A DNA stretch of 64,000 nt from Candidatus Riesia sp. GBBU (GTDB taxonomy: Bacteria; Pseudomonadota; Gammaproteobacteria; Enterobacterales; Enterobacteriaceae). Numbering within the stretch: position 1 is the first letter of the stretch; each line of letters begins with the position of its first letter. The notes under the pieces were generated by a model. That model did not search any database and was not told the origin of the DNA. It saw nothing but the letters and a program-made list of their open reading frames with translations. This document shows, in pieces, positions 1 through 9,133 of the stretch. The DNA is taken from the NCBI GenBank assembly GCA_002074035.1, contig CP012849.1, forward strand, positions 129,938 to 193,937, given 5' to 3'. The translations under genes were made by a program, and so were the position numbers.

Positions 1-1073
1 TCTATATACATAACAATATTTGTTAGGTTCTTAGATAGAAGAATACCAAATATTATACCTATAAAACAACTAATCATTGATATTCTAAATCCATAGAGTA
101 TAAACATATTTCTAATAAAAGAAGTTTCTGCACCAATCGTAATTAAAACTGCTATTTCTTTACTTTTATTTTTAATTGAAATAAGTAAAGTTGAAACTAT
201 ACTAAAAATAGATAGAAATATTACGAGTATAACAATGATTTGAACAAATTTTCTTACCATTTGGATATCTTTATATATGAACCCATAATTCTTTGTCCAA
301 GATTTGATTAAAAATCTATTTTTTTTAATTTTTTTTATTAAATCAACGATTTTATTTGTTTCAAATACTTTGTTCGTCTTAATTTGAAATCCTGTTATTC
401 CACCATTATAAGATAAATAATTTTGTGCTTCTTTAAAAGAAAGAATAGCTATTTTATAATCTAAAAAACAATTTGATTTAAAAAAACCTACAACATTTAC
501 ATTCATCTTATGATAGTTAAAAGAAATTATATTTTTTTCATTGTTAAAAACAAAAATTGAAATTTCATCTCCAATAGAAATATTTAAAGATTTTGCAATT
601 CCAGCTCCTAAAATTATTACATTATGTTCTTTTTCAATTTTTTGAAGGGATTTTATGGAAATAAATCGTAATAAAGATTTAATAAATTTTTTAGAATCTA
701 ATTTAAATCCATTTATTTGCACTATTTCAAATCTGTTCATATTTTTTATCAGACCAACAAAATTTACATATGGAATTACTTCAATTACACCATTAACTTC
801 TCTTATATTTTTCTCATCTTCTCTCCAGTTAAAATATGGTACTTTATTATAAGTAATTTCTATATGAGGTATTAAAGACAAAATTCTGTTTTTAAGCTCA
901 TTTTCGAATCCATTTATTATTCCTTTGGCAACTATTAATATAGAAATACAAAAAGAAATACTAAATATAGATAGTTTTGATGTTAGATAAGATATATTTT
1001 TATAATCATTTGCTCTATTAAATTTTAGAGAAACTCTTACAGTGTTTAAAAACTTAACTATTATTTGATTCAT
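1..1073 (-). CDS. lolE: LolE-type lipoprotein-releasing permease (partial, 3' end beyond window)
   Basis: Inner-membrane subunit of the LolCDE ABC complex, which extracts outer-membrane lipoproteins and hands them to LolA. The frame is open from an ATG at 1073 down to base 1, about 357 of the roughly 410 residues usual for the family. An N-terminal hydrophobic segment near residues 30-48 is followed by the motif NGFENELKNRIL, matching the periplasmic start of LolC/LolE. A large periplasmic domain follows, and membrane segments return from about residue 270 (ending with the KSKEIAVLITIGA stretch typical of FtsX-like permeases). The start overlaps the lolD stop by 20 bases, as expected for a translationally coupled lolC-lolD-lolE operon. 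It is called LolE rather than LolC because of its place as third gene; the two are paralogues. Confidence 0.9.
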   Translation of the reverse strand, partial: MNQIIVKFLNTVRVSLKFNRANDYKNISYLTSKLSIFSISFCISILIVAKGIINGFENELKNRILSLIPHIEITYNKVPYFNWREDEKNIREVNGVIEVIPYVNFVGLIKNMNRFEIVQINGFKLDSKKFIKSLLRFISIKSLQKIEKEHNVIILGAGIAKSLNISIGDEISIFVFNNEKNIISFNYHKMNVNVVGFFKSNCFLDYKIAILSFKEAQNYLSYNGGITGFQIKTNKVFETNKIVDLIKKIKKNRFLIKSWTKNYGFIYKDIQMVRKFVQIIVILVIFLSIFSIVSTLLISIKNKSKEIAVLITIGAETSFIRNMFILYGFRISMISCFIGIIFGILLSKNLTNIVMYI

Positions 1074-1775
1074 GTATTTCTTTTAAAGTTCCGTTTATTA
1101 TATAAAATTTTTTTTCAAAAATATCAGCAAACTTTATATCATGAGTAGTAACTAAAAATGCTGTTTTATTCTTTTTATTTAAATCCAATAAAATTTTCGA
1201 TACAATTTCTATATTGTATGTATCTAAATTTCCAGTTGGTTCGTCTGCTAGTATTAAATCTGGATCATTAATAATTGATCTAGCTATAGAAACTCTTTGT
1301 TTCTCTCCACCAGATAAATTTGAAGGAAAATAATTTTTTTTATCTAAAAGACCAATTTCAAATAATACTTTCTTGGATTTTTCTTTAGCAAGAGAGAAAC
1401 TAGTTCCACTGATTAACAATGGCATCATAACATTTTCTAAAACCGTAAAGTCTGACAATAAATGATGGAACTGATATATAAATCCTAACGTTTTGTTTCT
1501 AATTCTTGCTTTTTTTTTTCAGATAATAAACATATTTCTTTATTTTTTATAAAAATATTTCCATTTGTTTGCGTATCCATTCCGCCTAACAGGTGTAATA
1601 AAGTACTTTTTCCAGAACCTGATCTTCCTAATACAGCTATCATATCACCTCTTTTTATAGATAAAGAAACATTTTTTAAAACAGTAATAAATTTGTTTCC
1701 ATCTTGATAATTTTTACATAAATTCTTACATTTTAAGATTAAAGATTCTTTCTCATTCTTTGTTTTTTTTAACAT
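1054..1775 (-). CDS. lolD: LolD ATPase, split by a -1 frameshift at an A10 tract
   Basis: ATPase of the LolCDE lipoprotein exporter. The first frame runs from ATG 1775 to a stop at 1485 and carries Walker A (GRSGSGKST). The rest lies in another frame, readable from about 1509 down to 1054, with the LolD-typical LGFIYQFHHLL stretch, the signature LSGGEKQR, Walker B LILADEPTG and the H-loop TTHD. The frames differ by one base. The break falls at ten consecutive A residues on the coding strand (1519-1510). Adding one A gives a continuous protein of about 240 residues with ARIRNKTLGF where E. coli has AELRNQKLGF. Every motif is intact, so I read this as a functional gene restored by polymerase slippage, or as a homopolymer sequencing error, rather than a decayed gene. 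It overlaps lolC by 23 bases and lolE by 20. Confidence 0.88.
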
Positions 1776-2943
1776 AAATTATTCTCCATAATGAAAAAAA
1801 TATTGATATTAAAGACGAAAAAAAAGAAAATGAAATAATTACTAAAATATGATTTATATTAAATACAATTGGAAAACTTATATTTCTATCTAACACATTA
1901 AATAACCTCATTAATGTATTAATTTTCCAAGCTACTAATACTCCTAAAAAACTTCCAACAAAATTTCCAATAGTTACTGTCCATATTCCTTTTATTATAA
2001 AAATTAACATAATTCTTTTTTTTATCATTCCTAATGAATGAAAAATCATTATTTCTTTCTTCTTTTCTAATAGAAAAAAAATTAAAGTAATAAATATATT
2101 AACTGACGAAATTATAAACAGTAGACTTATCAAAAAAATCATAGCAGTTTTCTCTATCTTTATCGCATGAAATAAATCTTCTTTTCTCTCTCTCCAATCT
2201 TTTAAAACAACGTTACTTGGAATATCTTTTCTATTAATTTTATCTATATCTAACGGGTGTTTTAAATATAATCTCAATCCTGTAATATTCCCAGATGGAT
2301 AATCTAATAATTTTTCAGCATCTTTTTGTCTAACTAATATAATACTAGTGTCAGCTTCACTTCCTGTGTAAAATGTATTAATTATAGTAAACAAACGATT
2401 CTTTGGAATAATTCCAACTGGAGTAATTTTATTGATATTTGGAACAAGAATTCTTATTTTATTTCCTAATTTAGCCCCTATCATATTAAATAATTTCTCT
2501 CCAATTATTACTGTATAATCATTAATAAAAAATTTTTCTAAACTAAATTCATATTTTAAGTTATCCAAAATTGGTTCTTTATAATCTTTGTTAATTCCTA
2601 ACATTCTAACAAGTCCAATATTTTTTTTAGTTTGAAAAATTACTTCATTATCTATAATTGGAACAATATCATAAACTCCACCTATTCTACTTGTAATATT
2701 TTTCTGAATTTTCTTAGGATTAATATTACCTTTAGAAGAAGTTAAAATAACATGTGGAAAATATGAAAAAACATTTTTCTTTAATGAAGATTCAAAACCA
2801 TCCATGATTGAAGTAGTAATAATCAAAGATGCAACACTCAAAACAATACTGATTTCAGAAGAGCTATGAATAAATTTTATAAAATTATCTTTTATTTTTT
2901 TGTTTATGTAACGATAGCTAATAAATAGTATTACAGGGAACAT
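1753..2943 (-). CDS. lolC: LolC-type lipoprotein-releasing permease
   Basis: Membrane subunit of LolCDE, 396 residues against 399 in E. coli. The opening (FISYRYINKK, then a hydrophobic segment near residues 28-48 and DGFESSLKKNVFSYFPHVIL) matches LolC, as does the conserved periplasmic GNITGLRLYL and the later DWRERKEDLFHAIKIEK preceding the second membrane segment. Two further membrane segments lie near the C terminus. It is the first gene of the operon; its end overlaps the start of lolD by 23 bases. In E. coli mfd lies just upstream and ndh a little further; here mfd is missing and ndh comes directly before. Confidence 0.93.
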   Translation of the reverse strand: MFPVILFISYRYINKKIKDNFIKFIHSSSEISIVLSVASLIITTSIMDGFESSLKKNVFSYFPHVILTSSKGNINPKKIQKNITSRIGGVYDIVPIIDNEVIFQTKKNIGLVRMLGINKDYKEPILDNLKYEFSLEKFFINDYTVIIGEKLFNMIGAKLGNKIRILVPNINKITPVGIIPKNRLFTIINTFYTGSEADTSIILVRQKDAEKLLDYPSGNITGLRLYLKHPLDIDKINRKDIPSNVVLKDWRERKEDLFHAIKIEKTAMIFLISLLFIISSVNIFITLIFFLLEKKKEIMIFHSLGMIKKRIMLIFIIKGIWTVTIGNFVGSFLGVLVAWKINTLMRLFNVLDRNISFPIVFNINHILVIISFSFFSSLISIFFSLWRIIYVKKNKE

Positions 2944-3094
2944 AATTAATAAACTTTAAGTTTAGATTTTAAAATAAAAGTTAGTAATTTTATTTCAACT
3001 AATTTAAAAATAGTATTTTTTGAACAAACGATTACTTAAACATATTTATAATATTGTTTTTAAGATTAATAATTATAAAAATTAAAAATTTTAG

Positions 3095-4393
3095 TTAATG
3101 AAATTTTAGTTTTGAATGTATTATTCTATTAATAATACTCAGTATTGCCATGAGAAAAGTTTTACAAAATCCAAATATAGATATTTGATGAATTTTGTAT
3201 AATAAATGATATATTAAGCGAGCAGTCTTACCTTGTATCAAAATGGGTTTATTTTTTGTTGTTATAATTAAATTACCTATAACATCAAATTCTGATAAAG
3301 AAATTATGAATCCACGATCAATGTACGAATACTTTTTTAACGGTTTATTTCTTATTAAAGAAACTATATTTTCACAACATAATTTTGCCATCTGACTTGC
3401 TGCTTGAGCTCTAGGCGGAACAAACCCATTATCTTGTTTGCAAGAAGAACAATCACCTATGGAAAAAATAGAATTATCTATAGTAGTTTGTAAAGTAGAT
3501 TTTATAATTAGTTGATTTATTTTATTTGTTATTAATCCTCCTATATTTTTCATAAAATCTGGAACTTTTACTCCAGCTGCCCATACTATGATATCTGCAG
3601 ATATTTTTTTTTCATTTTTAGTATTTAAAGTGTTCTTTTCTACGCTTGTAATTGTAGTTTTTGTAAGTATACATACTCCTATTTTTGTTAATCTATGAGA
3701 GACTAATTTTGAAATTTTTTCTGGAAGAGATGGTAGAATACGGTCTTCAGATTCAATTAATATAACATTTATTACATAAAAGCTTTTTCCATCAAATTTA
3801 TACTTATTTAAGTATTTAATTAAATTATATAGTTCAGCTGAGAGTTCAATACCAGTTGCTCCGCCTCCAACAATTGCTATGCTAATTTTCTTGAGCTTTT
3901 CTTTTTTGTTAGATAAAATAAAAAACGATTCTAATATTTTTTTATGGAACAACTTGGCTTGATTTAAATTATCTAAAAACATACAATGCTTTTTTACCCC
4001 AGGTATATTGAAATCATTTGATATACCTCCAGTAGCTATAACTAATATGTCAAAAAATATTTTTCTTTTTCTAACTAATGTTTTACCGTTCTTATTTTTT
4101 ATTTCTTTTAATAAAATTAATTTATTTTCCCTATCAATATTTAATAAACTACCAAATTTAAAAATAAAATGATTTTTTTTAGAATGAACAAAATAACTAA
4201 TTTCGTTTTTTTCGCAATCTAAATAACCTGAAGCAACCTCATGTAATAAAGGTTTCCACACATGCGTCTTGTTTTTATCCACTAAAATAATCTCTGCTAG
4301 CTTTTTTTTTCCTAATTTGTTACCAAGCATTGTAACTAATTTAAGTCCTCCAGCTCCACCACCTACAACAATAACTTTTTTTAAAGTTTTCAT
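3095..4393 (-). CDS. ndh: Type II NADH:quinone dehydrogenase
   Basis: Single-subunit NADH dehydrogenase that passes electrons from NADH to quinone without pumping protons. It has 432 residues (E. coli 434). The FAD-binding glycine motif VVGGGAGG is at residues 9-16 and the NADH-binding motif GGGATGIELS at 176-185. The ending FAIGDCSS-like stretch is present as FSIGDCSSC, followed by PPRAQAASQMA, which is typical of the family. A longer frame reaches to 4435, but I choose the ATG at 4393 because an AAAGG ribosome-binding site precedes it and it matches the E. coli start. A C-terminal amphipathic or hydrophobic region would attach it to the membrane. The gene stands alone next to lolC, as in the E. 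coli ndh-mfd-lolCDE segment minus the genes between. Confidence 0.93.
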   Translation of the reverse strand: MKTLKKVIVVGGGAGGLKLVTMLGNKLGKKKLAEIILVDKNKTHVWKPLLHEVASGYLDCEKNEISYFVHSKKNHFIFKFGSLLNIDRENKLILLKEIKNKNGKTLVRKRKIFFDILVIATGGISNDFNIPGVKKHCMFLDNLNQAKLFHKKILESFFILSNKKEKLKKISIAIVGGGATGIELSAELYNLIKYLNKYKFDGKSFYVINVILIESEDRILPSLPEKISKLVSHRLTKIGVCILTKTTITSVEKNTLNTKNEKKISADIIVWAAGVKVPDFMKNIGGLITNKINQLIIKSTLQTTIDNSIFSIGDCSSCKQDNGFVPPRAQAASQMAKLCCENIVSLIRNKPLKKYSYIDRGFIISLSEFDVIGNLIITTKNKPILIQGKTARLIYHLLYKIHQISIFGFCKTFLMAILSIINRIIHSKLKFH

Positions 4394-4516
4394 AATTATT
4401 ACCTTTAAGCTTATATTTATACATATAAAAATCAAATTTTTATCAATTTATTACAAATAAATACTTTTTATTATAAAAACCAAAAGTTTAATTTTATTTA
4501 CTAACATGCATGCAAT

Positions 4517-5047
4517 TCAAAAAATTGTTATTGCATCAATATATTTTTTAACATAAATTATGTAATTTATTAAAATTAAAGAATTTATTTTATATGATAT
4601 AAAAGATATTAAAATTGAACCAATTACATCTGACATTCGATGTATTCTAAGAAAAATTCTTGATAAAGAAATAATTATAGAGAATATAAACATAAGAGAT
4701 CCTATCCAACTACATATAGATAAGCAAAAAGAAAATGTAAAAGCTACAGAACCATGATTGCTTGGAAAAGAAGAGTCTCTTTTATGAAAAAAAATATCAT
4801 AACGTTCATCTAAAACAAAAGGACGCTCAATATAAAAAAAAAGTTTAATAAAATATGAAATCACTAAACTAGTAGTAATCGAAAAACTAATTTTATAAAG
4901 TAAAACTTCATTCTTAAAAAAGAACAACATTATAAAAACTAACGGGAAAAATATAATTAAATTCTTTGCCATAAAAGAAGCTACAATTATCTCAAACCTT
5001 GAAGTTGAATGATTAATCGAAACAAATCTAACAATTTTTAAATTCAT
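4517..5047 (-). CDS. ybjG: PAP2-type undecaprenyl-diphosphatase
   Basis: Predicted membrane phosphatase of the PAP2/BcrC family, removing one phosphate from undecaprenyl diphosphate to recycle the lipid carrier for peptidoglycan. At 176 residues it is slightly short (E. coli YbjG 198). All three catalytic motifs are visible: K68 to R75-P76, PSNH at 95-98 and SR129-130 with H136 and D140 (SR-x5-H-x3-D). Four or more hydrophobic segments surround them. YbjG is preferred over PgpB or LpxT because ybjG lies upstream of infA in the matching E. coli region and the size fits; the exact substrate is inferred. Codon use and base composition are like the neighbours. Confidence 0.82.
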   Translation of the reverse strand: MNLKIVRFVSINHSTSRFEIIVASFMAKNLIIFFPLVFIMLFFFKNEVLLYKISFSITTSLVISYFIKLFFYIERPFVLDERYDIFFHKRDSSFPSNHGSVAFTFSFCLSICSWIGSLMFIFSIIISLSRIFLRIHRMSDVIGSILISFISYKINSLILINYIIYVKKYIDAITIF

Positions 5048-5188
5048 ACTTCTAGAATTTCTCTCTTTAACTTAAAATGATTAATTCTTTAAAATTTTGT
5101 TTACTTTAAACAATTTTCAAAATTTGTAAAACAAACAACTTTCTTCTAAATAATAGAATAATAAAATTTTAGTTTTTGTTAAGTTATT

Positions 5189-5407
5189 TTATCTACCTCT
5201 AAATATTATTCTTCCTTTGGTGAGATCATAATGTGTAAGTTCAACTACAACTTTATCTCCAGTCAAAATACGAATATAATTTTTTCTCATTTTCCCAGAA
5301 ATATGAGCTATAATTTTATGTCCATTCTCTAGCTTTACTAAGAAAGTTGTGTTTGGCAATGTATCTAATACAATTCCGTTCATTTCAATACTACTTTCCT
5401 TTGGCAT
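5189..5407 (-). CDS. infA: Translation initiation factor IF-1
   Basis: Binds the ribosomal A site during initiation together with IF2 and IF3. It has 72 residues, the same length as in E. coli, as a single OB fold. The family stretch [19 protein letters not shown] is intact in the middle and the end GRIIFRGR is conserved. A strong GGAGAT ribosome-binding site sits 4 bases before the ATG. The gene is monocistronic here, between ybjG and trxB, preserving the E. coli order after loss of aat and cydCD. Confidence 0.97.
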   Translation of the reverse strand: MPKESSIEMNGIVLDTLPNTTFLVKLENGHKIIAHISGKMRKNYIRILTGDKVVVELTHYDLTKGRIIFRGR

Positions 5408-5484
5408 TTTATCTCCTTTTTTTTAAAAAATTTAAATTTAAAAAGATTGTAATACTTACACAGTTATATGTTGTATCCTTCTTA

Positions 5485-6444
5485 TCATGTATTAGTATTT
5501 TCAAGATATCTAATTAAATCAATAGCAGCCATACATCCAAATCCAGCAGCTGTAATTGCCTGACGATACTCACTATCCGCTACATCTCCAGCAGCAAATA
5601 TTCCATCAATAGATGTTTGTGTCTTATTAAGATCGTTTTCTTTATTTGTAATTATATATCCATGTTTTAATGAAATTTGTTTAGAAAAAATTTTAGTATT
5701 TGGAATTTTACCAATTGCAATAAAGACACCATCTATTGAAATTTTCTTTTCTGTTTTACCATCACTAGAGATCAAATTTATTGAATGTATTACACTTTTT
5801 CCAGAAAAGCTTCTTACAATAAAGTTTTTATGAAAAAATATTTTTTTATTTTCTTTTTCTCTTTCCAATCTTTTGATAAGAACTTTTTCTGCACGAAATT
5901 CTTTTCTTCTATGAATTATATGTACTTCTTTTGCAATTTTTGAAAGAAATAAAGATTCTTCAATTGCACTATTCCCTCCTCCAATCACAGCTACTATTTT
6001 ATTTCTATAAATAAATCCATCACAAGTTGCACAAGTTGAAATTCCGTTTCCTATAAATTTTTTTTCGTTTGGAACTTCTAAATATCTATTTGAAGATCCA
6101 GTAGAAATAATTAAAGAATCACATGCATAGTTATTATTTAGTCCAAAAAGTTTGAATGGTTTATTTAAAAAATCAACTTTATTGATATGATCGTCAATCA
6201 TATTTTCTGACTTAAGAAACATTTTCACATGTTTTAGCATTTTTTGCATTAATTCTTTTCCTGATATTTTAAAAGATTCTCCAGGCCAATTTTCAATTGA
6301 ATAAGATGATGTTAGTTGTCCGCCTTTGTAATTTCCTGTTATTAAAATTGGATTTAAATTAGCTCTAGCTAGGTAAATCGCTGAAGTACATCCAGCTGGA
6401 CCAGATCCTAATATAATTGATTTTCTATAAAAAAATTTTTTCAT
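5485..6444 (-). CDS. trxB: Thioredoxin reductase
   Basis: NADPH-dependent flavoprotein that reduces thioredoxin (trxA is at 40941). It has 319 residues (E. coli 321). FAD motif GSGPAG at residues 13-18, redox-active CATC at 138-141, NADPH motif GGGNSA at 155-160, and the C-terminal FAD motif GIFAAGDVAD. The start is the only sensible ATG. A good sigma70-type promoter lies about 60 bases upstream (6502-6530). With AhpC at 39576 the thioredoxin system may be the only source of electrons for peroxide removal in this cell, since no ahpF lies in the window. Confidence 0.97.
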   Translation of the reverse strand: MKKFFYRKSIILGSGPAGCTSAIYLARANLNPILITGNYKGGQLTSSYSIENWPGESFKISGKELMQKMLKHVKMFLKSENMIDDHINKVDFLNKPFKLFGLNNNYACDSLIISTGSSNRYLEVPNEKKFIGNGISTCATCDGFIYRNKIVAVIGGGNSAIEESLFLSKIAKEVHIIHRRKEFRAEKVLIKRLEREKENKKIFFHKNFIVRSFSGKSVIHSINLISSDGKTEKKISIDGVFIAIGKIPNTKIFSKQISLKHGYIITNKENDLNKTQTSIDGIFAAGDVADSEYRQAITAAGFGCMAAIDLIRYLENTNT

Positions 6445-6843
6445 AAATTCAATAATTCTTATACTTTTTTATAATCTTGAAAACTTAACGAGTTCCTGAT
6501 TGTTATAAACTATAATATTTTTTATGTCAATATTAAAAATATTCCATGTTTTTGTAGGAAATTTCAAAACTTTTAAAAAATTGATTTATTTATTTTAGTT
6601 CTCTGTAAATAAAAAACTAAAATTTCAATCTTTTTGTGTATTTTATTAAAATTTACTATAATTCATTATTAGATCTTCGGCCTACTATTTTTATTAAAAA
6701 TATTAGACAATACTAAAATGTAAAACTTTTATAAATTTCAATTTTTGTTCAGTTAAAGTTTAAACATTAAATATATAATTTTATAATTTTCTGAAGATTT
6801 TGTTTAAAATAAGATTTAATGAAATAATTATTACTTTAATAAC
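6445..6843. other. Divergent trxB-lolA intergenic region, 399 bases
   Basis: E. coli has lrp and ftsK between trxB and lolA. No trace of either is readable here on either strand. Apart from the trxB promoter (6502-6530) I see only AT-rich sequence with no open frame of note and no clear promoter for lolA. Confidence 0.6.
6502..6530 (-). promoter_or_regulatory. Sigma70-type promoter for trxB
   Basis: On the minus strand a perfect TTGACA (6530-6525) is followed after exactly 17 bases by TATAAC (6507-6502), one mismatch from TATAAT. Transcription would start near 6495, giving a leader of about 50 bases to the trxB ATG at 6444. In this AT-rich sequence -10 look-alikes are common, but a perfect -35 with ideal spacing is not. 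Confidence 0.65.
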
Positions 6844-7455
6844 ATGAAAAAGATAATTCTTATTCATATTTTTTTTTCTTTAATTTTTCAAACAAATCAA
6901 GTGTTTTCTAATGCTTCGAAAGAATTGAAAAATAGACTAGATAAAATAGATAATTTATATTCAGAATTTATTCAGAAGACTATAAATGAAAGAAAAGAAA
7001 TTATAGAAAATAAGGGAGAGCTATGGATTAAAAAACCAAATTTATTTCACTTTTATATAAGGTATCCGGAAGAATACAGAGTTATTTCTGACGGGAAAAA
7101 TATTTGGATTTATGATGCTTCAGTTAATCAAGTAACAATAAGGTATTTAAAAGATTTTTACAATATTCCAATGCTTTTTATTTATGTAAGGAATTTTGCA
7201 AAATTTTTTGGTTACTCAGTAGATCAAAAAGACGATGATTTTACTTTAAGTAAGAAATATGGTAAAAAAAATTTATTATTTTTAATAAATATTAATAAAG
7301 AAGGAAAGATAAAAAAATTTTCAATAGAGGAAAACAAAAAACAGAAAATACTATATTGCCTAAAATCACAAAAAATTAAACCTTTAATTTCAATTGAAAA
7401 TTTTAAATTTATTCCTAAAAATAATGTTTTAGTTGATGATCAAAGAAGAAAATAA
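6844..7455 (+). CDS. lolA: Outer-membrane lipoprotein carrier LolA
   Basis: Periplasmic chaperone that takes lipoproteins from LolCDE to the outer membrane. It has 203 residues, like E. coli (203 with its signal). The N terminus is a signal peptide (basic MKK, then a hydrophobic run to about residue 18, cleavage probably near residue 22). The family pattern follows: an RLDKIDNLYSEFIQKT start, then GELWIKKPNLFHFYIRYPEE and ISDGKNIWIYD. Its presence with lolCDE implies that lipoproteins still reach the outer membrane. I do not see lolB in the window. E. coli order ftsK-lolA-rarA-serS is kept with ftsK and rarA removed. Confidence 0.93.
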   Translation: MKKIILIHIFFSLIFQTNQVFSNASKELKNRLDKIDNLYSEFIQKTINERKEIIENKGELWIKKPNLFHFYIRYPEEYRVISDGKNIWIYDASVNQVTIRYLKDFYNIPMLFIYVRNFAKFFGYSVDQKDDDFTLSKKYGKKNLLFLININKEGKIKKFSIEENKKQKILYCLKSQKIKPLISIENFKFIPKNNVLVDDQRRK

Positions 7456-7607
7456 CAGATTATAAAATTTTTCAATTTTTCTAAAAACATTTTAAATAGA
7501 AAATAATAAATTTAAATAATTTTTTTGAAAATTACTAATTAGATTAATACATAGATTTTTGATAAAATTTTGTTTTAAAGTAGTTTTGATATTTAAATTT
7601 AAAAAAT

Positions 7608-8903
7608 ATGTTAAGTGTAAACAATCTACGACATAATACGAAATTTATAGCACAAAAACTCTCCAGAAGAGGTTTTATTTTAGAAATAAAAAAAGTAAAA
7701 AGTTTAGAAACAAAAAGAAAAAAGCTACAAATCAAAATAGAAACACTTCAAAAAAAAAGAAATTTTCTATCAGAAAAGATAGAAAAAAATTTAGTTTATG
7801 GAGAAAAAAATTTAAATTATGTAAAAAATAAAGTTAAAAAAATACGTAAAGATTTTGTGTTTTTAAAAAAAAATCTTTTAGACTTAAAGAAAGAGATCAG
7901 AAAATTTTATTCTAAAATACCAAATATACCAGACGACAGTGTACCAACTGGTATAAATAAATCAGATAATGTAGAAATAGTTAAATGGGGGAAAATAAAA
8001 AAATATGATTTCGATATTAAAGATCATGTTTCATTAGGGAAAATAAACAATAGAATTGATTTTTGTTCAGCATCACAGATTTCTGGAAAGAAATTTGCTT
8101 TTATTAAAGGAGATATGGCTAAGCTTTATAGAGCTTTATCACAATTCATGATTAATCTTCATACTGAAGAACACAAGTACATTGAGATATACGTACCTTA
8201 TTTAGTTAAAAAAGATGCACTATATGGATCTGGACAATTACCAAAATTCAAAGAAGAATTAATTGAAGCAAAAATTCCAAAACATGGAAAACTAGATAAC
8301 TTTTTTCTTATCCCAACATCAGAAGTTTCCTTAGTTAATTTAGCTAGGAACAAAATCTTTTCAAGCGGATCTCTTCCAATCAAACTTGTAACTAACAGTC
8401 CTTGTTTTCGCTCAGAAATTGGATCATACGGAAAAAGTTCTAAAGGTATAATTAGAATGCACCAGTTTGACAAAGTTGAATTAATTCAAATTGTAAATCC
8501 GGAAAATTCTATGGAATCTCTAGAAGAGATTACGTCTCATGCAGAAAATGTACTTAAATTTCTTGAACTACCGTATAGAAAAGTCATGTTATGCACAGGA
8601 GAAATTGGTTTTTCCTCTTGTAAGACATACGATTTAGAAGCGTGGTTCCCTTCAAAAAACAAATATTGTGAAGTTTCTTCTTGTTCCAACACAAGAGATT
8701 TCCAGTCTAGAAGAATAATGGCTCGTTTTTTTTGTGGAATAAAAAAAACAAAAAGATTTGTTCATATATTAAATGGATCCGGTTTAGCAATTGGAAGAGT
8801 TTTAGCTTCAATTATGGAAAACTATCAAGAAAAAAATGGATGGATAAAGATACCAAAGATATTACGTTCTTATATGAATGGAAACAAATATATTAAAAAT
8901 TAA
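7608..8903 (+). CDS. serS: Seryl-tRNA synthetase
   Basis: Class II synthetase charging tRNA-Ser. It has 431 residues (E. coli 430). Residues about 25-105 are a lysine-rich coiled-coil arm that binds the long variable arm of tRNA-Ser. The catalytic core has motif 2 with CFRSEIGSYG near residue 268 and motif 3 with GSGLAIGRVLASIMENYQ near 395-412. The arm is unusually rich in lysine, which fits the AT-rich composition. It is separated from serC by 230 bases of AT-rich sequence in which I see no gene. Confidence 0.97.
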   Translation: MLSVNNLRHNTKFIAQKLSRRGFILEIKKVKSLETKRKKLQIKIETLQKKRNFLSEKIEKNLVYGEKNLNYVKNKVKKIRKDFVFLKKNLLDLKKEIRKFYSKIPNIPDDSVPTGINKSDNVEIVKWGKIKKYDFDIKDHVSLGKINNRIDFCSASQISGKKFAFIKGDMAKLYRALSQFMINLHTEEHKYIEIYVPYLVKKDALYGSGQLPKFKEELIEAKIPKHGKLDNFFLIPTSEVSLVNLARNKIFSSGSLPIKLVTNSPCFRSEIGSYGKSSKGIIRMHQFDKVELIQIVNPENSMESLEEITSHAENVLKFLELPYRKVMLCTGEIGFSSCKTYDLEAWFPSKNKYCEVSSCSNTRDFQSRRIMARFFCGIKKTKRFVHILNGSGLAIGRVLASIMENYQEKNGWIKIPKILRSYMNGNKYIKN

Positions 8904-9133
8904 AAATTAAATTTATTCTTAACAATTTTGTATATCGTAAATAAATTATTTACTAATACATCTATTATTATCATTAAGCTTAACTAAAGTACATTTGAAA
9001 TATTTAGTATTTAAATAACGTAGTTTACTATGTGATATTTAAGTGATTTTCTACTTAATTTCTTTATTTTAAAAAATAAATAATTAAAATTAATTGATAG
9101 TTAAAAAAAATTATTGTTTATTAATACAACTAT

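Noticed and set aside
655-852. Short plus-strand frame at the left end
   Set aside because: It is the antisense of lolE, whose frame is continuous from 1073 to base 1 and has matching motifs.
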